A DNA stretch of 64,000 bases from CAZAOY01 sp964486925 (GTDB lineage: Bacteria > Bacillota > Clostridia > Oscillospirales > Ruminococcaceae). The DNA lies in assembly GCA_964486925.1 (NCBI GenBank), contig CAZAOY010000005.1:3163-67162 (forward strand). Reading direction: 5' to 3'. This document shows positions 1 to 8,979 of the stretch, in pieces. The position numbers were made by a program, and so were the translations under genes. Position 1 is the stretch's first letter. Each line of letters begins with the position of its first letter. Below the pieces are notes generated by a model that had not been told where the DNA came from, made no database searches, and saw nothing but the letters and a program-made list of their open reading frames with translations.

Positions 1-1378
1 AGCCTATTGTTTTTGGAAACTCAAGATCAATTCTACGATTACTGGATATATTACAAAGATAGATAGAGTTATCACTGTCTATCCTAAATAGAAAGTTAGG
101 TGCGCTGTTAAGGTATAGCACAAGTGCATCTCGGTAGGTGGATTTATCATTAAGCGCAAGGTGTGCGAAGGAGTATCCAGGGAATCTAGGGTCGGTAATA
201 ATATACATGTCATCAGAAAAACTAGAGGATACATTCTCCCCCTTGCTGTCGGTAAAGGTTATTTTATCTTTATCAGTAGCAACATTAATTGTATCAAGCT
301 GACTGGTAATTGAAACACCTTTTTCAGTGTTCTTTATATCCCGTACAGGTATATGGTCTAGATAGTTAAAGTTAGAGGTGTCGCTAAAGACACTAAGTAT
401 ATCCGAGATTAAAGATGGAATCCTTTCAAAGATCTTGTTGTTTGTTGCAAAGTTTAACCCTACCGCAACCACAATTACAGCAAGTATCGAGATTGCAAAT
501 GGCTTCCAGTACCTTATTATGCGGTTAAACATTATTACCACAGCGAAAAGCACAGCAATAGCAATACCGATTATACCTGCACGTGAGGTGCTTCCAAGCA
601 ACAGCCAGAGGGATAGAATAACTGATACAATCCAGATAATACGGCGTTTTAAAGATTGCTCAAAAACTGCCATCACACCAAATATCGGCACTGTGATTGC
701 TACGAAGCTACCAACATAGTTGTAATGGAAGAATGTACCATATAGCTTTCCTGTTTCATATAGCAGATTAATATCCTCAGTTTTAGGAGCGTTAGCACCA
801 AACACAAGATACTTACCGATATCCGACGCAATAAGGTCGTTTCCAAAGTACTGGAACACACCGATAAATGAGGTAATCGCAACAACCACCGTTAAACATG
901 CAATAATATAGGTAAAATCTTTACTGGTTTTATAGGTAAAGGCTGTGTACAGGAATAGTACAATATAACACATAATCGAGATAAACCCTTCGGCACGATC
1001 ATGCCAACCAAAGAATGAGATATCCTTATAGTCCGAGAATATACTTGACAACAGCGTAAAAACCAAAAACACTGAAGCCGAGATAAGATAAATCTTTATA
1101 TAAATATTATGTTTAAAGAATGACAGCATTGGAGATAATCGTTTGAAGAAAAAGATAATAACTGCCAACATTATTACTGCTACAGCTATAAGTACATATG
1201 ATTTTGCTCTGGAAAAAAAATCAAGATAGTCAGAGTAAGAGTAGTAGGGTAGCTCATCATACCTTAGTTTAACGTTTATTGTACGCACTAAAAGGGGGAT
1301 TACGGTTATTGCAACTATTACGGGTATGAACATCATATTAAATGGCTGTTTTGCTGGTGTAGCACTGTTTTTTTTCAT
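1..1378 (-). CDS. O-antigen ligase / polymerase-like membrane protein (3' end outside window)
   Basis: This gene reads right to left from an ATG at 1378 and stays open to the window edge (459 codons visible, C-terminus missing). The product begins MKKNSATPAKQ and has many hydrophobic segments: one near residues 15-33, one near 60-80, and then a series up to about residue 310. These are followed by a polar, probably extracellular region. A GTFFHYNYVGSF stretch resembles the loop conserved in Wzy_C/O-antigen ligase proteins. Such proteins polymerise or attach surface glycans at the outer face of the membrane. The gene lies just downstream of a priming sugar-phosphate transferase on the same strand, which supports a role in exopolysaccharide or cell-wall glycan assembly. 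The family call rests on topology and one loop, so the exact role (ligase or polymerase) is open. Confidence 0.6.
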   Translation of the reverse strand, partial: MKKNSATPAKQPFNMMFIPVIVAITVIPLLVRTINVKLRYDELPYYSYSDYLDFFSRAKSYVLIAVAVIMLAVIIFFFKRLSPMLSFFKHNIYIKIYLISASVFLVFTLLSSIFSDYKDISFFGWHDRAEGFISIMCYIVLFLYTAFTYKTSKDFTYIIACLTVVVAITSFIGVFQYFGNDLIASDIGKYLVFGANAPKTEDINLLYETGKLYGTFFHYNYVGSFVAITVPIFGVMAVFEQSLKRRIIWIVSVILSLWLLLGSTSRAGIIGIAIAVLFAVVIMFNRIIRYWKPFAISILAVIVVAVGLNFATNNKIFERIPSLISDILSVFSDTSNFNYLDHIPVRDIKNTEKGVSITSQLDTINVATDKDKITFTDSKGENVSSSFSDDMYIITDPRFPGYSFAHLALNDKSTYRDALVLYLNSAPNFLFRIDSDNSIYLCNISSNRRIDLEFPKTIG

Positions 1379-1395
1379 TAGTTAACTCCAATCAT

Positions 1396-2775
1396 TTAGT
1401 TAAGACTTTCCTTATTTTTCAATCCTTTAAATATAGTTTTTAAGATAATATCAATATCTAAAAGGATATTCCAGTTCTCAATATATTTTATGTCAAACTC
1501 AATACGTTTTTGTATAGAGGTGTCGCCACGGTAACCATTAATCTGTGCTAGCCCTGTAATACCAGGCTTTACCTGATGTTTAACCATATACAATGGAATA
1601 CTCTCTTTAAAGTTGTCCACAAAATGTGGTATCTCGGGGCGAGGGCCTACAATGCTCATATCACCCTTTAAAACGTTAAAGAACTGTGGAAGCTCATCTA
1701 TAGAGAACTTGCGGATAAACGAACCAAACTTGGTTTTTCGTGGGTCAACAGGGGTTGACCATGCGGTGTCTTGAGAGTTATTGATTACCATTGATCTAAA
1801 TTTATACATGGTAAACTCCCTTTTGTTAAGCCCAACTCGCTGTTGTTTAAAGATTACAGGTCCTTTTGATGTAGCTTTTATGGTAAAGGCGGTCACAATC
1901 ATAACCGGAGAGGAGATTATAATAAAGATTATAGAAAGTATTATATCTATAAAACGCTTAATGAAAGCGTTACCTAGGTTGTCAAGTGGTATCCTTCTTA
2001 TATTAATAAGAGGGATATCCTCAATCTGGTCGATATATGGGTTTGCAGGGATGTACTGGTAGCAGAATGGGATAATAGAAATTTTAGTCCCAGTTTTTTC
2101 ACATGCTGAAACGATGGATTCTAGGTAGACAGCATCTGATATATCGATAGCACAGATTACCTCGTCTGGCTTTTTTGCTGAAAGTACCTGCGTAATATCA
2201 GAAAAACTGCCTAACCTCTCACCTTCAAAGTTGTCGTCGTCTGAGATATATCCGCAGTAGGAAAATCCTAATTTCTTATTGGTTTTAATGATAGAAAGAT
2301 ACCTAGCCGCAGTGCTTTTAGATCCTACTATAATTATGTTTTTTAGATTATATCCCTTTTGTCGTATCGTTGTTAAGGTCTTTCGTAGTATTAAACGCTT
2401 TAAAATAGATGTTGTACAGTTAACAAGGATAAATATTACAATTAACCAACGGGATATATCAACCAACTTGAAGATAAACAGGGTTGATAGCGAGATTGCT
2501 AGCATAATAAAGTTTGCGTTAACCACCGAGATTATCTCTTTAGAGAACGAGATTGACCGAAACGAGCCGTATAGGTTAAAGAGGCTGTAGGTCACAAACT
2601 GGATAGCAGTAAGTACTAAAGTTATGGTAACATACGTCTGCCCAGAGAAGCTGTTTACGCCGTTTAGAAGTAGACTAAAACGTATAATATATGCCAATAA
2701 CATGGAAACTGCAAGACAGAGGCCATCAGTTAAGATATTAATTCTATTAAATAGGGTTTGATTCTCTTTAATCAT
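1396..2775 (-). CDS. Polyprenyl glycosylphosphotransferase (priming sugar transferase)
   Basis: This 459-residue membrane protein transfers a sugar-1-phosphate from a nucleotide sugar to undecaprenyl phosphate, the first step of many exopolysaccharide pathways. About four N-terminal membrane helices (residues 10-130) precede a CoA_binding_3-like region. Another hydrophobic segment near 270-295 leads into the bacterial sugar transferase domain. Visible signature motifs are MYKFRSM, DELPQFFNVLKGDMS, VGPRPE and KPGITGLAQINGYRG, all in the usual order. Length matches the WbaP/WcaJ family. The start is the ATG at 2775 behind GGAGGG. The adjacent downstream gene (17-bp gap, same strand) is an O-antigen-ligase-like protein, so the two probably form one transcription unit. 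The sugar used cannot be told from sequence. Confidence 0.92.
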   Translation of the reverse strand: MIKENQTLFNRINILTDGLCLAVSMLLAYIIRFSLLLNGVNSFSGQTYVTITLVLTAIQFVTYSLFNLYGSFRSISFSKEIISVVNANFIMLAISLSTLFIFKLVDISRWLIVIFILVNCTTSILKRLILRKTLTTIRQKGYNLKNIIIVGSKSTAARYLSIIKTNKKLGFSYCGYISDDDNFEGERLGSFSDITQVLSAKKPDEVICAIDISDAVYLESIVSACEKTGTKISIIPFCYQYIPANPYIDQIEDIPLINIRRIPLDNLGNAFIKRFIDIILSIIFIIISSPVMIVTAFTIKATSKGPVIFKQQRVGLNKREFTMYKFRSMVINNSQDTAWSTPVDPRKTKFGSFIRKFSIDELPQFFNVLKGDMSIVGPRPEIPHFVDNFKESIPLYMVKHQVKPGITGLAQINGYRGDTSIQKRIEFDIKYIENWNILLDIDIILKTIFKGLKNKESLN

Positions 2776-2929
2776 ACCAATATAAACCCTCCAAATAATT
2801 TGTTAGATCAATAGTAATTATACTACAATTAATAGGAAATTGCAAGCATATGCAGAAAAAAGAATAATATGTTAACAAAATGTAGCATTTCAAGCTATAT
2901 TTGAATGTAATAGTTGCGAAAGCATACAT

Positions 2930-3039
2930 AAATAGGAACGCAAACAATGCGTTCCTATTTAGCTACTGCATTAACATTTATTTTAACTAAAAGCTTTGCT
3001 AAAGCTACAGTATGTAAGGTTCGCATTGTATGCGAACCT
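2930..3039 (-). repeat. Two-hairpin dispersed element, copy 1
   Basis: A perfect 13-bp hairpin (arms 2930-2942 and 2948-2960) and a perfect 10-bp hairpin (arms 3017-3026 and 3030-3039) lie in the gap between the SpoIIQ-like gene and the sugar transferase. Both share a CGCA(T)-ACAATGCG core. Read on the minus strand, the pair has the same order (GGTTCGCAT hairpin, then a CGCATTGT hairpin) as the elements at 45508-45586 and 60655-60731. They may act as a transcription stop for the upstream gene, but neither is followed by a good T run. Confidence 0.55.
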
Positions 3040-3054
3040 AGCTAATTACCTGTA

Positions 3055-3852
3055 CTATTCAGCTGTTTTACTCTTTACTATCGAGTTAGGATCAATCCAT
3101 TTATCATCCTTTTTAGCGGCAAAGTGAACGTGAGGTTGTAATGCCGCCTCGATCTCTGCAGTTGTTCCTATGCTACCGATTACATCACCTAGCTTAATCT
3201 TTTGACCTTTTGTTACAAGTACGTTAGTTCCAAGGTTGTAGTAATGGGTTTCAACACCGTTTGCATGTGAGATTATTACACAGTTACCCCAAAGCGGGTC
3301 GATATAACTGTCCTTAACAGTACCAGCACCTGCGGATTTTACAGGTGTTCCTACTTCAGAAAGCAGGTCGATACCATCGTGTGTTCTCCACTCATTTAGA
3401 GTAACAGATTTGATAAGTTCTCCATTGCTGTAGCTGTTTATCTCATTCCCTTTGATAGGTAGGATAAACTTAACGTTAGTGGTGGTAGCTTTTGGAGTAG
3501 TGGGAGTTTTAGGTGTACTGTTGTTTTGGTTATTTTCTGTGGTTTTATTGTTCTCTGGTGCTGTCGTAGGTTGATCTTGGTTAACAGAATCCTTTGCAGG
3601 CTCGCTGGAAGAGCTGCTAAAAGGCGCATTGTTAACATCATTGTTAGCGTTTAGACTTGCCTCCTCTTGCTCTATAACCTTTTCAAGATTAAGCGAGTTT
3701 TCGCTAAGGTTTTCCTCTAGCTTTGCCTCGTTTGTAAGATTATTAACGGTCATGTTAATAGCAACATAGGTTGCAACGGTTACGGATACAACACTAAGTA
3801 TTATTGCTATATAAAAACCTTTGGAGTTGAAAAATGATTTTTTAGTCTGCAT
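3055..3852 (-). CDS. spoIIQ: SpoIIQ-like M23 (LytM) family peptidase, membrane anchored
   Basis: A 265-residue protein with one N-terminal membrane helix (about 11-33), an acidic then Ser/Thr/Pro/Asn-rich linker (about 40-125) and a LytM/M23 domain (about 130-255). The zinc-ligand motifs are intact: HxxxD at H158/D162 and HxH at 241-243. In Bacillus subtilis SpoIIQ the LytM site is degenerate, whereas clostridial SpoIIQ keeps it; the protein joins SpoIIIAH across the engulfing septum of the forespore. A short linker and a single membrane helix fit SpoIIQ better than a secreted autolysin. A candidate sigma-F-like promoter lies just upstream (3893-3921). RBS AAGGGAG precedes the ATG at 3852. 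A vegetative murein endopeptidase is the main alternative. Confidence 0.72.
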   Translation of the reverse strand: MQTKKSFFNSKGFYIAIILSVVSVTVATYVAINMTVNNLTNEAKLEENLSENSLNLEKVIEQEEASLNANNDVNNAPFSSSSSEPAKDSVNQDQPTTAPENNKTTENNQNNSTPKTPTTPKATTTNVKFILPIKGNEINSYSNGELIKSVTLNEWRTHDGIDLLSEVGTPVKSAGAGTVKDSYIDPLWGNCVIISHANGVETHYYNLGTNVLVTKGQKIKLGDVIGSIGTTAEIEAALQPHVHFAAKKDDKWIDPNSIVKSKTAE

Positions 3853-3892
3853 AACTTATCTCCCTTGTAAATAAATTTATTAAGTGTAATTA

Positions 3893-3921
3893 AAGTTTTA
3901 CCGAAATAAATTATTTTATAC
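3893..3921 (-). promoter_or_regulatory. Candidate sigma-F/G-type promoter of the SpoIIQ-like gene
   Basis: On the minus strand, GTATA (3917-3921) is followed after 14 bases by GGTAAAACTT (3893-3902). The latter fits the sigma-F -10 pattern GGNRANANTW exactly. The spacer is one to two bases shorter than usual. The ATG is about 40 bases downstream. No vegetative promoter stands out in the same interval. Confidence 0.45.
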
Positions 3922-4060
3922 AGAAATTTATCTGGTAAAAAACTTTTGTAATGGGGTTTGGTTATGCTTGTGAAATATTTGTCAACATTTACAAATTATC
4001 TACATATAATATAAGGTTTTAGTTGAAACTATAAAATGTGTGTATTTACAGCAAATACTA

Positions 4061-4089
4061 TTGACTTTTTAGAGAAAACACATTATAAT
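4061..4089 (+). promoter_or_regulatory. Vegetative (sigma-A) promoter of serC
   Basis: TTGACT (4061-4066), a 17-base spacer and a perfect TATAAT (4084-4089), 38 bases before the serC start codon. An upstream AT-rich stretch may add to its strength. No operator or riboswitch was recognised in the short leader. Confidence 0.8.
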
Positions 4090-4126
4090 AATAATTAGAA
4101 ATAATAAATATAAACGGAGGATAGCT

Positions 4127-5212
4127 ATGAGTAGAGTATATAACTTTAGTGCAGGGCCATCATGTCTGCCTGAGGCGGTTTTGGAGAGAGCGGCGTCAGA
4201 GATGCTGGATTATGACGGGAGCGGCCAGTCTGTTATGGAGATGTCACACCGCTCAAAAGAGTACGAAAAGATAATATTTGGATGTGAAAAGCTTTTACGT
4301 GAGGTTCTTAATGTTCCTGACAACTACAAGATTCTATTTTTACAGGGCGGGGCTTCTACCCAGTTTGCGATGGTGCCTACTAATTTAATGGTTAAAAACA
4401 AGAAGGCGGACTTTGTAATTACGGGACAATGGGCAAAGAAGGCATATAGCGAAGCCAAAAAGTTTGGAACTGCAAACGTTATCGCTTCGTCAGAGGATAA
4501 AACCTTTAGCTACATACCACAGCTGGATAGCGCTACCTTTAGTAAGGATGCGGATTATTTTCATATCTGCCTAAACAATACGATATTTGGTACAAGGTTT
4601 GCTACACTTCCTAACACAGGTGATGTTCCGCTCGTTGCGGATGTTAGCAGCTGTATTCTTTCCGAGCCAATTGATGTATCAAAGTTTGGCGTACTATATG
4701 CAGGGGCGCAGAAGAACATGGGACCTGCCGGACTTACTGTTGTAATTATCCGTGAGGATCTTATCGGCAACTGCCCTAAAGAAGCGGCTACAATGTTTGA
4801 CTATAAGACTCATGTAGACAACGATTCAATGTACAACACACCTCCTACCTACAGCATATATATCTGTAAGCTTGTGCTTGAATGGATTAAGGACACCATT
4901 GGCGGGCTTGAAAAGATGAAGGCGATAAACGAAGAAAAAGCGGGTATACTATACAACTTCCTTGACAGCTCAAAGATGTTTAGCGCTACTGTACAGGGAG
5001 ATGCACGTTCGCTAATGAATATTCCGTTTGTAACCGGCAACGATGACCTTGATAAAATATTTGTTAAAGAAGCGGCGCAAAAGGGATTTATTAACCTTAA
5101 AGGTCACCGTTCTGTAGGCGGTATGAGAGCTTCCATCTATAACGCTATGCCTATAGTGGGGGTAAAAGCATTAGTTTCGTTTATGGCAGAGTTTGAAAAG
5201 GCACATTCTTAA
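4127..5212 (+). CDS. serC: Phosphoserine aminotransferase
   Basis: SerC converts 3-phosphohydroxypyruvate and glutamate to phosphoserine, the second step of serine synthesis, using pyridoxal phosphate. The 361-residue length is standard. The N-terminus reads YNFSAGPSCLP as in the family. QGGAS (73-77) forms part of the cofactor phosphate site, ADVSS follows at 171-175, and the PLP lysine is K196 in YAGAQKNMGPAG. The start ATG follows CGGAGGA. serA lies 2.6 kb downstream on the same strand with one large unrelated gene between them, so the pathway pair is split. No serB-like phosphatase was seen in the window. Confidence 0.97.
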   Translation: MSRVYNFSAGPSCLPEAVLERAASEMLDYDGSGQSVMEMSHRSKEYEKIIFGCEKLLREVLNVPDNYKILFLQGGASTQFAMVPTNLMVKNKKADFVITGQWAKKAYSEAKKFGTANVIASSEDKTFSYIPQLDSATFSKDADYFHICLNNTIFGTRFATLPNTGDVPLVADVSSCILSEPIDVSKFGVLYAGAQKNMGPAGLTVVIIREDLIGNCPKEAATMFDYKTHVDNDSMYNTPPTYSIYICKLVLEWIKDTIGGLEKMKAINEEKAGILYNFLDSSKMFSATVQGDARSLMNIPFVTGNDDLDKIFVKEAAQKGFINLKGHRSVGGMRASIYNAMPIVGVKALVSFMAEFEKAHS

Positions 5213-5214
5213 TA

Positions 5215-5296
5215 TATATAAGAAAGGTATCGAGTATAGTTAGTATTACGTTTTTTGGTTTAATTATTGCTATAGCGGTACCTTTAAGCTTATATA
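5215..5296 (+). repeat. Long imperfect inverted repeat between serC and the next gene
   Basis: TATATAAG plus AAAGGTA (5215-5229) pairs with TACCTTT (5279-5285) and CTTATATA (5289-5296) with a three-base bulge. TATAG (5235-5239) pairs with CTATA (5270-5274) further in. The loop is T-rich. The structure could stop or process transcription after serC. No uridine run follows the outer arm, so a simple intrinsic terminator is unlikely. Confidence 0.5.
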
Positions 5297-5343
5297 GCTA
5301 AATGTATAGGACGGTTAACAATAATAATTTGTAGGTGATGTCT

Positions 5344-7737
5344 ATGAAAAAGATAATATCGTTAATATTTATTTTAGCAATGGTATTCTCATTCTCGGCA
5401 TTGGATCTTTATGCTACTGCTACTAAGGAGCAACAGCGTAATTTTCCTAATACAGCGGTGTATAAATCCCTTAAGGCTGTTCGGATAGCTAATGACCTTG
5501 CGGATATGTTTAAAAGCACAGAGGGGTTACGTAAGCTTTATTCTGGAATCTCCTTTGGTTTTGTGGATAATAAATATGATATTTTCCTTTCAGAGTTTAT
5601 ACTTGCGCAGGATACCTTTAACGGATTGGATGAATACTTTAACAGAGAGCTTCCACTACAGATAGGGAATACCATTACTGCAATGATTGACTTTTTAAAG
5701 TTTATCCCTATAGATGACAAGGTTTTAGCGGCGGCAATAGCCGATAAGCAACGTATCGAGTTTATCTTTTCCAGTGCCGGTAGCATAGGAGCAGAGGATG
5801 CACAGTTACTTAAAAAATGCGATATAATCTTTGACAAGGCAATAAGGGACGGTTCGTTAGTGGCATTCCTTAAGTCTACAAAGCGTTTTGCAGATGTACT
5901 GTCTACGCTTAACAACCTAAACACCATTGTTAAGGGTGCTGTATCGTTTCGTGATTTTATGTCGGTGGCGATGGCGTACGCTAATACAACCCAAGCATTT
6001 AAGAAAAACTTAAGTGAAATGGGTAAAAAAGGTACAAAGGGGGTTAACCAAAGTATTACGCGTTATACTGAGCAGCTAGAAGGATTTATGCAGGGTGATA
6101 TTTTTGAAATTGTCAAGCAAGCGCTAACTGGCGGTATAAAAACTGCATTTGAAATATATAAGACTAAGATAATTAAATCGGTAGGAGCTTTTTTGGTAAA
6201 GACGGCTACCTCAATGGGGGTAAAGGCGGTCTCTATAGGTGCTAAGGCGGGAAGCAAGGGTGTTGCAACTTCCGCAGGGGTGCTTTATGCCGGCTATGAG
6301 GTTGGTATCGCGTTAGGTAATCTGCTTACAGGAACTGACGAGTTAACCACAAGACTAGCGCTTATAGAGGTAGCGGGTGAGTTTGAGGATGCGGCGTACT
6401 CTGTAATGATCACAAAAGAGCAGGATATGTTAAAGTCTAAAGCGTCAAGCACTGTCTCAGATTTTAAAGCCGCGTTTGAAGCCTTTAGAAATATTGGGCT
6501 CTATTCGCAATATAAGTATAGAACTGTTCTATTGTTAATGCAGTCGAAAAAGGTTGCAAGGTCAATATTGTCTGTTATGTTTAAGCAGGATGTGGATTAT
6601 GACAAGGCGATAAAGCTTGTTGATGATAGTATTAGCTATCATAAGACAGCGATATTCCCAGAGGATGACCCACCTCCTTCAAGAAAAACCACTATAGATG
6701 AGTTTACCCAGCAAAATAGTAGCCTTGTTGATATCGGGCGTTATTCTTACATACTTTCAAACCTTGAGGATCCGATTAGTAATACCGGTGGAACACAGTT
6801 TTTTTGTAGCGCTAACATAACTGCACCATCATACATCTACAAGGTTGATAACACCAAATCCGTAAGCAAGGTGGTAAAGAAGTTTCCAACCACAACAGCG
6901 TCAGGCAATCTTATAAATGTAGAGGATGAACTGTATTTTTGTGAAACTGTATATGATAAGAACTATCATTTTGTGTCTAATACATTAGTAAAGCTTAATA
7001 CTAACACAGGAAGCAAAACCAGTATATATTCCCTCAAGGAGTACACAAGGGTGTATTATGTAGATGGATATTTTTACTGGATTGAGCATGACAGTGCAGA
7101 CAACAAGGTACAGTATCTAGTCAAAGCTGATAAAAAATGTCAAAACCTTTCTAAGGCAAAGATAGGTGATGATGTTGGATATGTTTGGCTGCAGTATGAT
7201 GATGGGTATTTCTACTTTGCAGAGTATGGGTTTGACTCGTCTGTAACGATTAAGAGGTTTTTAATTGCATCACCTCAAAAGGTTGAAAGGGTAAAGAGCT
7301 TTAAGGTCAATTATTCTGTATCAGAAGCGGAGCTTGAGAGATATGTGGATACCCTACACACTTCAACCTATGCAGTTGTCGATTTTCAGATATATAAGGG
7401 TGTTTTGTACTACACCGTCCTAGATTCTGATTCTATAAAAAGATTAACATATACCTCAACATTATATAGCTATGACACAAAGAACCAAAAGACAGCTACC
7501 ATTACAAAGCTTAACAATGGGCGAGCCTTTAAAGTATTCAAGGATAAGATATACTACCTATCTCAAAATGCCAGCCTTTACTCTATGGGTAGGGATTTAA
7601 CTGCTAAAACCTTGATAATGAATAACTGTATATCTTATTATATATCTCCAGGAAGTAGTATGTTCGTTAGTGAAATTGGAGAGGAAGGTCAAGTAACGGT
7701 TACCGTAGCGGACTATAATGGTAAGCGGGTTTATTAG
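5344..7737 (+). CDS. Large secreted protein of unknown function with C-terminal propeller-like repeats
   Basis: This gene is not recognised as a known enzyme. The product (797 residues from the ATG at 5344, chosen because TAGGTGAT lies 5-6 bases upstream) starts with a clear signal peptide (MKKIISLIFILAMVFSFSAL). Residues to about 250 look helical. A Gly/Ala/Lys-rich amphipathic or membrane-prone stretch follows near 275-330, and then another helical part. From about residue 445 the sequence turns beta-rich, with repeated YFYW/GYFYFAEY/DGYFYW-type segments typical of DUF5050-like beta-propeller blades. There is no anchor motif or lipobox. It sits between serC and serA in the same direction, which is an unusual place; nothing in it suggests a role in serine synthesis. 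Confidence 0.7.
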   Translation: MKKIISLIFILAMVFSFSALDLYATATKEQQRNFPNTAVYKSLKAVRIANDLADMFKSTEGLRKLYSGISFGFVDNKYDIFLSEFILAQDTFNGLDEYFNRELPLQIGNTITAMIDFLKFIPIDDKVLAAAIADKQRIEFIFSSAGSIGAEDAQLLKKCDIIFDKAIRDGSLVAFLKSTKRFADVLSTLNNLNTIVKGAVSFRDFMSVAMAYANTTQAFKKNLSEMGKKGTKGVNQSITRYTEQLEGFMQGDIFEIVKQALTGGIKTAFEIYKTKIIKSVGAFLVKTATSMGVKAVSIGAKAGSKGVATSAGVLYAGYEVGIALGNLLTGTDELTTRLALIEVAGEFEDAAYSVMITKEQDMLKSKASSTVSDFKAAFEAFRNIGLYSQYKYRTVLLLMQSKKVARSILSVMFKQDVDYDKAIKLVDDSISYHKTAIFPEDDPPPSRKTTIDEFTQQNSSLVDIGRYSYILSNLEDPISNTGGTQFFCSANITAPSYIYKVDNTKSVSKVVKKFPTTTASGNLINVEDELYFCETVYDKNYHFVSNTLVKLNTNTGSKTSIYSLKEYTRVYYVDGYFYWIEHDSADNKVQYLVKADKKCQNLSKAKIGDDVGYVWLQYDDGYFYFAEYGFDSSVTIKRFLIASPQKVERVKSFKVNYSVSEAELERYVDTLHTSTYAVVDFQIYKGVLYYTVLDSDSIKRLTYTSTLYSYDTKNQKTATITKLNNGRAFKVFKDKIYYLSQNASLYSMGRDLTAKTLIMNNCISYYISPGSSMFVSEIGEEGQVTVTVADYNGKRVY

Positions 7738-7778
7738 ATAAGACTTAATAATAAATAAAATATGTTAGGAGTATTCAC

Positions 7779-8945
7779 ATGTACAACATTAAAACATTAA
7801 ACAAGATATCACCATACGGTTTAGATAACTTTAACAGGGCAAAGTATACATGGGGTGATGAGATCGAAAATCCCGATGCAGTATTAGTTCGTTCTGCTTC
7901 CATGCATGATATCCAGATTGAGGACAGCGTGGTAGCTATTGCCAGAGCGGGTGCGGGGGTTAACAACATCCCGGTAGAAAGCTGTACCGAAAAGGGTATT
8001 GTTGTGTTTAACACCCCCGGTGCGAACGCTAATGCGGTGAAGGAGATGGTGCTTCTAGGACTTCTTATGTCGGCTAGAAAGGTATCGGCTTCTATGGAAT
8101 GGGTTAAGACCCTAAAGGGACAAGGTGCTGAGGTTTCTAAGTCGGTTGAGAAGGGAAAAGCGCAGTTTACAGGTCCTGAAATTATGGGTAAAAAGCTTGG
8201 TGTTGTAGGGCTTGGAGCGATTGGTGTGCTTGTGGCGAATGCGGCGATGAGCCTTGGTATGACGGTGTATGGATACGACCCATATATCAGTATAGATGCG
8301 GCTTGGGGGCTAAAGAGCGGGGTTATTAAGGCGGGATCTTTAAAAGAACTGTATGAAAATTCTGATTTTATCACCCTTCATGTACCGTATAATGCAGAAA
8401 CTAAGGATATGGTAAATAAGGAATCTATAGCGATGATGAAAACTGGGGTTAGGATCATAAACTTCTCACGTGCAGAGCTTGTATCCACCGAAGATATCCT
8501 TGAAGCGTTAGGAGAAAAGAAGGTAACTGTATATATCACTGACTTCCCAACCGATGAGATGTTAGACTGCAAGGGTGTTGTAGGCTTCCCTCATCTAGGT
8601 GCTTCCACCCCTGAATCGGAGGATAACTGTGCTAAGATGGCGGCGCTTGAGGTGATTGATTACCTTGAAAACGGTAATATCGTAAACTCTGTTAATCTAC
8701 CTAACCTTTCCTTATCTAAGGGGAGTGAGAAGCGTATCTGCATAATACATAAAAATGTTGTAGCTATGCTGTCAAAGATATCTACAGTGATTTCGGAGTC
8801 TGGCATTAACATTGAAAATATGGCAAACAAATCTAAAAAGGATACTGCATACACCATCCTAGATGTTACAGGCTCATTTAACGATGATGATGTAGTTAGC
8901 AAGTTAATGGATATAGAGGATATTGTAAGGGTTAGAGTTATCTAG
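7779..8945 (+). CDS. serA: D-3-phosphoglycerate dehydrogenase
   Basis: SerA oxidises 3-phosphoglycerate to 3-phosphohydroxypyruvate with NAD, the first step of serine synthesis. The 388-residue protein has the substrate domain, then a Rossmann domain (LGVVGLGAIGVLVAN near 138-152). Catalytic-site segments are visible in NFSRAELV and HLGASTPESEDN. A C-terminal ACT domain (about 318-388) usually mediates serine feedback. It lacks the extra ASB domain of long SerA forms, so it belongs to the short ACT-only type. RBS TAGGAG precedes the ATG. The gene upstream (33-bp gap) is the unrelated secreted protein; serC is beyond it. Confidence 0.96.
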   Translation: MYNIKTLNKISPYGLDNFNRAKYTWGDEIENPDAVLVRSASMHDIQIEDSVVAIARAGAGVNNIPVESCTEKGIVVFNTPGANANAVKEMVLLGLLMSARKVSASMEWVKTLKGQGAEVSKSVEKGKAQFTGPEIMGKKLGVVGLGAIGVLVANAAMSLGMTVYGYDPYISIDAAWGLKSGVIKAGSLKELYENSDFITLHVPYNAETKDMVNKESIAMMKTGVRIINFSRAELVSTEDILEALGEKKVTVYITDFPTDEMLDCKGVVGFPHLGASTPESEDNCAKMAALEVIDYLENGNIVNSVNLPNLSLSKGSEKRICIIHKNVVAMLSKISTVISESGINIENMANKSKKDTAYTILDVTGSFNDDDVVSKLMDIEDIVRVRVI

Positions 8946-8979
8946 TTAAAGGTAGAGATATCCAAGCGTTATGCGTTAA

